DNA of 64,000 bases from Turritopsis dohrnii (taxonomy: Eukaryota > Cnidaria > Hydrozoa > Anthoathecata > Oceaniidae): NCBI GenBank assembly GCA_027922465.2, contig BQMF02000379.1, forward strand, positions 1 to 64,000, read 5' to 3'. The position numbers were made by a program, and so were the translations under genes. Shown here one piece after another: positions 22,413 to 32,330 of this stretch (the first letter of the stretch is position 1; each line of letters starts with the position of its first letter). Below the pieces are notes generated by a model, which was given only the letters and a program-made list of their open reading frames with translations, had not been told where the DNA came from and did not search any database.

Positions 22413-25400
22413 ATGAAGACTTTAGTATTCCCATTACTTTCCGTTATGTTAGTAATGGTGCAAGGTACTTTCCACTATTTATCAAATCTTCTTAAAGGTA
22501 CTCTTTATTTTGATTATCTTCATTGTTATTTTAATATATATCTGCATAGGTCGTCCGTATGATTGTGGTAAACCTGGCCAACCAGCATGTATCTGGGGTG
22601 ATGCAGGTAAGAAACGTATTGTATGTACTCTCAACATGTGTTATTTGAAAGCATAGTCATGCTCAAAAATGTGAATCATTTTAGATTTTATTGAATTGGA
22701 TAATATTTTGAGAATTTGGGCTCAATTTTTTCTAATTTTATTGGGCGTTTCCAGTTGCTTTTCTGTATTTTGATTATCTTCATTCAATGTTATATCTGAA
22801 CAGGTCGTCCGCATGATTGTGGTAAACCTGGCCAACCAGCATGTATCTGGGGTGATGCAGGTAAGAAACGTATTGTATGTACCCTCAACATGTGTTATTT
22901 ATGTTCAAAAAGGTGAATTACCTTGATTTTATGGAACTGGAAAACCTTTCCAAAATTTGTGCTCAACTTCTCTTAATTTTATTGTCCGTTGTCAAATTGA
23001 TGAAATTGTTCGTATCTCGGTAACTTTTTGTGTGCTTCCAATGAAAACATAATTTCAATCACGAAAACGCAGTTAAAATAGTCTTTTGGTTCATCTTCAG
23101 CTAAATATTTTTTTGTATGAGTAACGGAAATACTGACAATGAAAACCTTCTCAATAGAATAAGCGCATGAATGTGGTTGAGGACCTTCGGAATTATCGAG
23201 ATTGTCACCGTTTTAAACATAGTTTTCTTCAATTTTTCTCTTGTAAAGCAAGAGAGTGTATTAAATAAATTTGGTCCACTAATTGAAAGATGCCTCACTC
23301 GGTAGATTTATTGATTTCATTGATTACAAAACACATTAAGAAAATATTCTTTTTAGAACAACAAATACCTGAATTTTGCATTTAACACATAATCTGACTT
23401 TTGTATTCCTTTTACTTTACGTCACCTTAGTAACATTGGAAGGTAGTTTTCACTATTTATTAACTCTTCTTGTAACTATTCTGTATTTTGATTATCTTCA
23501 TTTAATGTTAATATATATCTGCATAGGTCGTCCGTATGATTGTGGTAGACGTGGCCAACCACCATGTATTTTTGGTGATACAGGTAAGAACGTGTTGTAT
23601 GTACCCTCAGCATGCATTTTTTCAAAGCATAGTTATGCTCCAAAAGGTGAATCATTTTAGATTTTATTGAATTGGATAATACTTTGAGAATTTGGGCTCA
23701 ATTTCAGCTAATATTAATGGACGTTGTCAAATTAAGGTGGATTCATCCTAACCTGGACATTTTTAAAGAAACGAAATGATTTCAAGTCAGTTTTAATGTT
23801 TTTTCAACATACTAATAAAATTAGGGCAATAAAATTAAAGCAAAAAATGGCGGCCTTGGCTGCGACCTCATAAATAATAAAATACAACTATAGCTGGTCG
23901 GCTCATATTTTCAAAAGTATAAATGGCTCTGATTTCAAACTTTTAGGAATACTTATTTAAGGGTGGACCAATGTTCTAAAACTTCAAACTGTTGAGATAT
24001 TTGAACTATAGCGGTTAAATGGCTGTCTCTCGGTTAACTTAAATTTTTGGATGAAAACAGTGAACAGAATGTGTTACAGAGCAGAAGTAAATTAAGATAA
24101 TTGCTTAACTTGAGTTTTAGAACATACTTTAGAGTTTTAAGAACATTTCTTGAAAAAATGAAGCAAATTGGACCAGCCGTTCAAAAAGTATGAGCCGACC
24201 GGCTCAGATGAAATGTGAAAAACATAAAAAAACGTAAAAATCAATATAAGATCTACATATATGAAAAATATTAAAAACTATCAATAAGACTTCATCTAGA
24301 ATCATATGTAGATCTTTCCATATCAATGTTTTCATCTTGAGTTGTCTTTCTTAAATTTCTTAAAATTTTTCGCTTTTTCAGCTGCGTTGCAGACATACGG
24401 TAAGTCGAGTGTCGCTTTTTATATATTTCCCCATAGGGCGAAATATATGTTAAAACCGGCAGTTTCCTTCTTCTCCTTCTTCTTCTCCGTTCACTTTTAT
24501 AGCCGCGGTTCAGAATGGAATTTTCGCCTAGCCACCAAAGTAGATAAGAATAGAGGCTAGTCTACAGTCAAGTAGCACGCCATGTTTTTTCAGTCAGTGC
24601 GAATGGGCTGTAGAAGATTTTTGTTTTTTTCCACTAGCTTTTAAAATGATTCAAGAGAATTCAACGTTAAATGATGGAAATAAATCGTTTTAGTTCAGTA
24701 TTGACTTAAAAGGTTTCGTAAAAACTTTTGAAGAAACGTGTAGAAAACAGAAAAATATTGTTTTGTTTTTGTTTTGTTGATGACAAAAATGCTATGTGTA
24801 TAATGATGATGATTGGTAATTAAATGCTTGGAACATTGAAGCTGCGATTTCAGTGCAAAGGCGAAAATTCATTATCAATACAGGCTGAATATTTATTTTT
24901 ATTTTACGTCCTGATATAATGTGAACTGAAAACACACATATGATGTATATACAGCTATAAAAGGAAACCTTTTATGTGGAAAACAACCAGTTCAACCAGT
25001 TAATTCAGAAAGTACATTATATAAAAAAACAGCAAGTAAAAATGTGATAACCAATTGCGTATAATATTTTAGCAGACAAGATTGAGACACAATTAACTTG
25101 AAAGAATCTGTGGTCGAAAAATGTTCTTCCCTAGATAGTCATTTAATCTGACAACAGAAACATAATTTATTATGGATTAATTCCATGATCACCTATACTG
25201 TTTTGATACTGTATATATATGATGTTTTAGTAAAAATTGGTATACTGTCAATTTTCCTTACACAAACAACAAACGTATATAAATTAAAGCATAATCCAAC
25301 AAACAATCTGTAAATTAAATCAAGCCAGAACACGAACGTCTACTTTCAGCTTTGTAGTGATTTGGTTATGTATGTGTAGTCTATTTTCATTACCGAAATC

Positions 25401-28400
25401 TGTTGTTTTTTTCATTTGGGATTTACATATCTTTATCAAATATATAATAAATAATGGGTGTGCACATATTTTTTTGAACAGAGATGTTTATTCCGAATAC
25501 TTGAATTTAATTTTATAAATTGTCACTTCTGTCCAAATTTGAAGTGCTAATTTGAAGGGCTTTTAAGTGCTTTTGATAGTTATTTGCTTATTCATTTATT
25601 TAAAATTTTATACATCTATATTTTATACATCTGATGATTGTGATATGCATGAAACTTAAAGTCACGTATTTTTATGTTTTTAAATTTTAAATAAATGAAT
25701 AATTTACTTGGACTCTACCAACTGGTATTGAGTTCTTTGCCAATATCTTTCTTATGGTTATAGTTACTTGCTTATATGTCTAACTCAAAGTATTCTTTTC
25801 TTCTTTTGTAAATCTGTATACAAATTTGATTGTAGTATAATGTTGTAAGATAGTTTTATCTGAGTTACAAAAAGCAAGTGCAAGTGTCTTCTGTTGAATT
25901 ACATTGTTTTGTCGTGATTTTATGGTATAAAGGATGTCAAGCTTCTGCAACAATCATATGTTTAATTATGCTTATGTTTATTAATCGCCTTACACATTGG
26001 TGCGGTTGTTGATATTTAGTTGTTTAAGGGAAAGTATTACTCAGCAAAATTTATAAGAGCAACCTATCATTTGACCATGAACATCTTCATTTCTTAATAA
26101 GTTCAAAATAACTTCTTTTGTGGTATTAAATTCAATTCCACCCTGATTAGTAAGGACAACATTTTTATCTGAGTATGACATTGATGGTAGTTATTGTTAT
26201 TACTTGTTGATACATTTTTCTTATGGTTATCAATGTACACACAATAATTGACAAAAGTTTCGCAACTTTGGGGAAATATATAGTCGCATTTTTGCGAATC
26301 TTGTTTAGATTATTTTGAAAATGTAAACCTTTCGTCATGTGTTCACCAGGCTCAATCCCTATTCCCTTCAAAATATTGTATTCTGCTATTGCTTCATCAT
26401 TAATTACTGTATCTAGAACCTTGCCACTATCAATGCAAACAGCAGTAACTGCTCCATTCATATATAGGTGAAACCTCTACTGACACATCCACATCAGTCA
26501 AGCGTCTCCACGTATAGATGAAGCTGTTGTGGACATACTTTCTGGTACCATTTTGGCAGATTCCTTGAATCTATTAGAAATCTTTTCATAACTGTTAGGG
26601 AGTATGGGTGATGGCATATTTAAGAAGCAACAAAGCTTCAATGTTCATGTCCAACTCCAACTTGTCTACGTGTATAAACAGTTCTGACGTTTACGTCATA
26701 AAACTTTTGACCATCTCTGTGTTTCTTTTCTGATAATCCAAGTTGCTTTGAGGTGAAAAACGATTTTGTGTATGCACAAGTTCTACATTTCAGTTGTAAG
26801 AATCTTGCTAAAACCTTCTTTTTTACATTAATGTCACTGAGTTCAAGGGATTTCACATCTTTTCATTCAGGACAGCAAAGCGAACTAAAAACATTTGCTA
26901 AAAATGGAAACATCGTCATCGATCAATTAATCGGTATCCCAATATTGGCAATTTTGATAATAATGATGACACAGGAGCACTTTGTATTTCAATGTCAATG
27001 ATCTTTGAAGCAGAGGCTGACGTAGTTATCGCTTCAAATGATTTAGTAGTTTCATCATGATTATCTTTTTGCCAAAAACAGTTTTTACATCAGCACATCA
27101 TTGCTGGATGGACTTCTTCCCATGATACTTTCGCTTTTTCGAATAATATTTCTTAGTGCTTGCCTTTGAACAACTGCCAGTATTTCCAGTGCCCCTTCTC
27201 CTTTGATTTGGGGTATCTTTATCCGTTCAAAACAGATAACAAAGTGTAAATATGCAAATGCGGGATGTTCACAAACTGTGCTTCCAGCTTCTTCTCAGAA
27301 TATCAGACTCTTTTCCTGATATATTCGTGCTTTTTACATGAATACAATGTCATCAGAGTAAAGTAGACTTATTCATTTTACGGATCGATGGAAAACCAAA
27401 CGGAGAAAGTCTCTCAAACTGCAAACACACTCTACTAATAAATCTTACTCCAAACAATTTTTTCAAATTTTCTTGGCTTAATTTTTTTAACGACCTTCAA
27501 TAAAATCAATTTATTAGGTTAACTGTCAATATTGAGCCAAAATGAATGCAATATTCTGATTTTGCGATAAATTTTGAATAAAATAGATGTATTAGGAAGC
27601 ACATTCAGAAAAAATCACATTTTTTAAATTTTGACTTAAAATGTGATTTGAGTTAGGATGAATCCACCTTAAGGGAATTATTCGTATCTCAGGAACTATT
27701 TTGTGTGCTTCCAATAAAAAAATGAAAACTAACATGCTTAAAATAATCTTTTAGTTCATCTTCAAGTCAGTATATCCTTTAGAAGGATAACAGAAATACT
27801 TACAATCCTCAAGTCAAATGCCTTAATAGAATTAGCGCATGCATGTGGTTGAGGAATTTCTGAATTATCGAGATTGTCAGTATTTTAAACATATTTTTCT
27901 TCAGTTTTTCACTTCTAAAGCAATAAAACTTGTTAAAGAAACTTGATCAACAATTTGAGAGATGGCGTTGTTAATTTTATTGACTACATTAACAAATATT
28001 TAAGGAAATAACCCTTGTGGAACAACAAACATCTGTATTCTTGATAAAATGAATAATCTGTTACTGCAAATTAGTATGATTTAATAAATTAAAATATATC
28101 TGAATAGGTCGCGCACCTGATTGTGTTCCGGGTAAACCATGTATGATTGCTGATACAGGTAACAACTTTAATTTATGTACCGTCAATATGTGTGTTTTCA
28201 AAGCATAGTCATGTTCAAAAAGGTGAATCATTTAGATTTTATTGAACTGGAAACTTTTCGAGAATTTGCACTGGATTTCTTTTACTTATGCTGGACTTTG
28301 TCATATTAAGGCACCTACCATAGTCGCATTTTGGTTAAGATAATTTGTTATTCTATCTTTCAAATCATTACTTTTCTTATGAAGACAACAGAAGTAATGA

Positions 28401-29697
28401 AAGTCAAAACCATGTACCCTTTATTTACCCTTGTTATGAAAAATTGTGAAACCTTTCAAGTCAGCGCTATAGTTATGACGATAACAGAAATACTAGATAT
28501 TAAAACCACACCTGAAATCAATTACCTCAATAGAATAAGCTAATGAATTTTGTAGAGAAGGTTGCGAAGCATTAAGACCGCCCATCCCTTAATCTAATTA
28601 TTCATCAATTTTTTTTATTTCCGAAACAATGCAGCTTTCAAAAGAAATTTGGTCAAAAAATTGAAAGATGCCATCAGTAGGTTTATTAATTTCATTAATT
28701 TGAGAACATATGTTTAAGGAAATAGCCTCTGTGGAACAAAAAAAGAAACACTTTATCACATTTGTCGATATGTTGTAAATGTTAAAAAAAAAAAACGAAA
28801 ACAGATTGGCTATTGACTATAAGTCATGAAGATAGCCGCGGTTTCTTTTGTTTTCTTTTCTATCGTGATATTTTTGATTTATTTGATATTTGTGCCACAT
28901 CCAAGCAGTATATAAGAATGTAAACTACTACAAATTACTTTCAAAGTGACATTTATTCATTATATTCATTATTAGGCTTAGAACTCACACCTTGCATTAA
29001 TAGAGAATGCAGCACTTTTGGAAAGAAAGGTACGTTGTTTTTGTTTTATGTTATCAGTCCAAAAACAATACAGGAAAAATGTTATTCCATTTACCTTGAT
29101 CAACATAGCAGTAGCGTTAAGCTTGGTTTCCAATAAAATTATTTTTGTTGCACAACGGTTGTGCAACCGTTTTTCAGAACAAAAGATATGTTGTACAACA
29201 CCTGTTGCAGAGATAGAATAAAATCTATCTCTGCAACAATTTCCTACACTTGTTGCACAACAAAGTGCTGCAAAACGGTTGCGCAACAAAAATAATTTTA
29301 TTGGAAACCAAGCTTTAGTAAAAAAGGTTAATAAACGGCATCTTTAAACATTGTACCATTGTAAACAGAAAAGCGTTAGTGACATTCCTTCTTCTTCCAT
29401 CTACAAAATTGTATTTCAATGTCTGTAAAATGTTTTAGACAATATGGATTTTGGAAGAAATTTGTTGAAGAATTTGGAGGACGCTTTTGCTGGTAAGTTT
29501 GATCATACTATTAATAACACAATATGTACAATAATACTTTTTAAACAAAACGAAGTATTTACCATTTCTTTAGTACACACGATTTACTTTGTTATGGAAA
29601 GCTATTTGTTTCATTAAGTGTCATTTATAAATTCTTTATATAATTAGAACGTACACCTGAATGTCATGATCCACGTGGGTGTTACATTGGAAAATAA
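22413..29697 (+). CDS. Secreted multi-loop Cys peptide precursor, unrecognised
   Basis: Predicted exons: 22413-22464 signal peptide MKTLVFPLLSVMLVMVQ; 22550-22606 RPYDCGKPGQPACIWGDA; 22804-22860 RPHDCGKPGQPACIWGDA; 23527-23583 RPYDCGRRGQPPCIFGDT; 28108-28158 RAPDCVPGKPCMIADT; 28976-29029 LELTPCINRECSTFGKK; 29439-29492 NMDFGRNLLKNLEDAFA (no Cys); 29648-29697 RTPECHDPRGCYIGK and stop. Every internal exon is bounded by AG and GT, has 51-57 bp and is phase 1-1, so modules can be added or skipped without losing frame. All but one carry two Cys, spaced 7, 7, 7, 5, 4 and 5 residues. Two modules end in GKK or GK, which could be amidation signals. A downstream exon at 30801 begins DWKKFGDKK in the same phase and may be the 3' UTR or an alternative C-terminus. 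The product should enter the secretory pathway. I know no matching family; neuropeptide, antimicrobial, toxin-like or matrix roles are all open. Splicing is inferred, not observed. Confidence 0.65.
22550..23583 (+). repeat. Tandem exon-intron duplications in the peptide gene
   Basis: Exons at 22550, 22804 and 23527 are near-identical, and so are the introns behind them (GTAAGAAACGTATTGTATGT at 22607 and 22861, a diverged form at 23584 and 28159). Upstream of 23527 there is also a decayed copy of the signal-peptide exon (23391-23440, NLTFVFLLLYVTLVTLE with a splice donor after it), so one duplication unit included exon 1. Longer intron blocks at 23005-23380, 27680-28040 and about 28330-28745 are homologous too. 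Confidence 0.85.
24418..26310 (+). repeat. Segment paralogous to 44112-44967 plus 53005-53980
   Basis: Begins TATATATTTCCCC and ends GCATTTTTGCGAATCTTGTTTA, as in the copy at 44-54 kb, and runs colinearly along its length. Here the segment is uninterrupted; there it is split by an 8-kb transposon. Contains a CTTCTTCTCC microsatellite and a plausible minor hairpin at the left end, but no credible gene of its own. Confidence 0.85.
26165..27230 (-). pseudogene. Mutator-like transposase, N-terminal half, decayed
   Basis: Read on the minus strand in order: a basic KRKYHGKK stretch (about 27130), a Cys-rich part with LKCRTCAYTKSFFTSKQLGL (26790-26730), KFYDVNVRTVYTRRQVGVGH (26705-26646), and NGAVTAVCIDSGKVLDTV (26456-26403). 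This layout (zinc-binding part, FxVNxRxVxxxRxIGxGH, then NGxVxAxxxxTGKVLD) is that of the Mutator-like transposase domain of invertebrate transposons. Stops and frameshifts separate the pieces, and the catalytic C-terminal half is missing. Confidence 0.7.
29120..29315. mobile_element. Palindromic MITE in peptide-gene intron
   Basis: About 196 bp with almost perfect arms: AGCTTGGTTTCCAATAAAAT at the left and ATTTTATTGGAAACCAAGCT at the right, each continuing with TATTTTTGTTGC and its complement. The inner part holds TCTATCTCTGCAACA and its mirror. TA flanks both ends, the signature of Tc1/mariner-type insertion. It lies between exons 28976 and 29439. Confidence 0.85.
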
Positions 29698-30078
29698 GGT
29701 AAATGAAGCCGTTTTGATATTGTTATAGTGTATATATAGGCAGCATATAAGTAACGATCCTTCCAGTCCCTTCTACACAATTGTATTGCAATCTTTTTTA
29801 TATATTTATTTTCTTTGTAATTGATATGGATATTTGTAAGTTTTGCTTTTTACATACTTTGAAATGTTTTGATAAAATACAGGAAAATTATCTAAGCAAA
29901 TTGAAATAGTCACATAATTACAGAACTTAACGCAACTAATAGATATTGCAACAGATGACTTGCAAATAACATGTTTTTATTCGACTTGATAAGGCAGACT
30001 TTCAACAGTGACCAATATTCAAGATATGATAACAACAGAGAGTTAAGAAACTAACAGAAACAACATTTGACAATTTGA

Positions 30079-30695
30079 TTGAAAGTATCTATACAGGAAT
30101 TGCGAAGTAACTGGAACTGTTTGAGTGGTGATGTATGTAGTCCAATGAAAAACTACTTTGAACTAAATAAACATAACCTACGAACAAGAAATCAGAACTC
30201 ACTCTTGAAATTACCGAAACTCAAGCTGGAGTTAGGTAGACAAACATTCCTCTATTCTGGGGCGAAATTGTATAACGATCTTCCGATTTCTTTAAGAAAG
30301 GAAGGTGATTTTATTTGTTTTAAGAGAGCTCTGAAGTCTCACAATTTCTAATTATTTTCATTATTTTTATTTGGTTTGTTTTCGTGGTGCATTTCATGTG
30401 ATTCATATTCAGGAAATGTCACTGAAATTACCTTTAGATCTTCCTAGTGATTTATGGAAGGTAGTAGATTTTTTCTTTTTCTAACGAGCTTTTGTTTGTG
30501 GCTTTTACGACATTTTTCGTTTGCTTCTTTTCAGATATCTCTCCAATCCCCCATTTATATTAACTTTATTTCACATTTATCTTATATAACAGGTCCCACA
30601 TTGATAGCAGTTTTATATAGATGTAAATATGTAAATACTGAAGTGATGCACCTGTTTTTAAACATTGTGAATAATAATAATAATAATAATAAAGT
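30079..30695 (+). pseudogene. 3' end of a LINE RT ORF with (AAT)n tail
   Basis: The frame to 30351 encodes the standard C-terminus of CR1/L2-like ORF2: NKHNLRTRNQNSLLKLPKL, FLYSGAKLYNDLPISLR and SFKR-like FICFKRALKSH before a stop. About 340 bp of 3' UTR end in an (AAT)n repeat at 30669-30692. It is a 5'-truncated insertion into the last intron or 3' flank of the peptide gene. Confidence 0.8.
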
Positions 30696-30800
30696 TACAC
30701 AGAAGCTTCCTGTCATTTAATGTTAACTTTTATAACTGTATGTTGATCTTAAATTTGGGTCATCGATTGTGATCTGACTATGTTTTTATTCGTTTACAGA

Positions 30801-30909
30801 CTGGAAGAAATTTGGAGACAAGAAATGTTTGGAAATCGTTTTAGCACACTGCACTATGTACTTTTTTGCCTATATCTTGACTACTTATACCGAATACATG
30901 TTTTTGTAA
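30801..30909 (+). other. Possible terminal exon of the peptide gene
   Basis: TTTACAG precedes 30801, and phase 1 reading gives DWKKFGDKKCLEIV and so on to a TAA at about 30909. It begins like the 29439 exon (GG.AGAAATTTG). If exon 29648 is included, translation stops three bases before its donor and this exon is 3' UTR; if skipped, it would supply another C-terminus. Confidence 0.4.
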
Positions 30910-30949
30910 CAGACATTTTGTTTTCGTTCCTCCTTTTTCTACCTATTAA

Positions 30950-31130
30950 CAAGACATAATCCTTTAAAGTCACTTAGGTTGCATATTTTGACATATTCTG
31001 ATTCTGACATGTTATGATTTCATTGATCTTTCGGGGGTAAGAAATGATCTTTTCACTGAACGGCTCTATTCAACAGAATAATTACACAATCAGGGATATG
31101 TTAAAGCGTAGCTGGATGCAGAGCGAGATT
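30950..31130 (+). repeat. Inverted duplicate of 38290-38590
   Basis: CAGGGATATGTTAAAGCGTA and the next 18 bases (31091-31128) recur on the opposite strand at about 38294-38331. CTTTAAAGTCACTTAGG (30963-30979) recurs at about 38566-38580, also inverted and in consistent order. The pair flanks a 7-kb interval with the CR1-like LINE. 31131-31930 has no gene that I can support. Confidence 0.75.
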
Positions 31131-32330
31131 CGACAAACAAAAATGTTCATTGAATTTCTTTTGTTTTAAGAAAACAAAGACGGTCCTATGTGTGTTGTCA
31201 AAAATGGCGGCCAAGCGGCATGAAGCGATCAAAATGATAAGTCACAAAAAGCCACTTTTAACTTAATCTATACGTTTTCTGTACAATCTCAGTTCAGACA
31301 GACTTTTGTCAAAGAAGCTTTTAGACTTTTAAACAAGACTTAAATTGTATTCTGCCTTATAAGGATGATAAACAGCCATTTATAGCGTCGTACAGAGCGA
31401 AATCTGTTGGTGTTATATCGATGGAAGGAGGAATTCCCTGATATCCTGCTAATTGTCAAGGCAAGATAAAGCATTAAATTTACCAAATCTTGTGAAAATA
31501 AAATCAAGGAAGACCACGATCTCCCACGACTTTCATTTTTCTGGGACATATATCTACGTCTTTTCTTTTCGTCTATATCTTTTTCCGTCACTTTAATCAC
31601 GTGACTTTCACTAAATTCTTGTATGTCATGTGATATTATTTTGAACTGCAAGGACACCTGTAATGAAATGGCAGAAATATTCTATTTCAAAACAAACGAA
31701 AACTCGGTATGAATATCTACTATGTGTAAGAAATCGCTTCGTTTCACTGTGATTAGGTTATGACTGAGTATGTTGCGTCACTGGCTGCTTCAGTTTTCCT
31801 TACTATGTTTTCTATTTTCATATGACTTTGCATTTTCAGATGTAGATGTGTTAAGATGTATGTAGACATGAAGTAGTAAGCTTTTATCTATATGAAATAT
31901 GCAGTCATGTTTTTAGATTGTGCATGTAATTTTAATTTTATTTATTATTTATTTATTTTATTTATTTATTTATTTGTAATTTATTCTGATAGATTATAGT
32001 ACATTGCAATCATATAAATATTATATTGGAGACCACCAAATAGCAAAAACTAATCTAGTGGTGGCCACCAAAGGAGATATAGATCTATTATAATGATGTA
32101 TTATTATAATCTATATACTAGTTTAGAAAAAATAAATAAATAAATAAATAAAAAATAAAAAAAAGAAAAAAAAAAATTTTAATTTTTTTTTTTCATTTTT
32201 ATAAAAAAAAAATGACAGAGAAGAAATATACAAACAAATCAGCAATAAATAGAAGAAAATAAACAAATAATAAAAAAAGTAACAATAAATAGCGGAATGC
32301 AAAAAGAGAACAGGATATGTAATTAAGTAA

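Larger units (their letters stand above)
23736..27668 (-). mobile_element. 3.93-kb TTAA-flanked TIR transposon
   Basis: Perfect 17-bp termini GGTGGATTCATCCTAAC, flanked by TTAA at 23732-23735 and 27669-27672. The insertion lies in an intron block repeated elsewhere: the paralogous block at 22985-23020 (GTTGTCAAATTGATGAAATTGTTCG) is the empty counterpart. It contains a minus-strand Mutator-like transposase relic, an internal inverted pair (GGTCGGCTCATA near 23895, TATGAGCCGACC near 24200), and the 24418-26310 segment shared with 44-54 kb. TTAA duplication is known for piggyBac and Kolobok groups; the family here is not certain. Confidence 0.85.

Noticed and set aside
24380..24402. An 18-bp micro-exon (CTGCGTTGCAGACATACG) between a good acceptor and a GTAAGT donor
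   Set aside because: Single chance match inside a transposon, with no neighbouring exon in phase.
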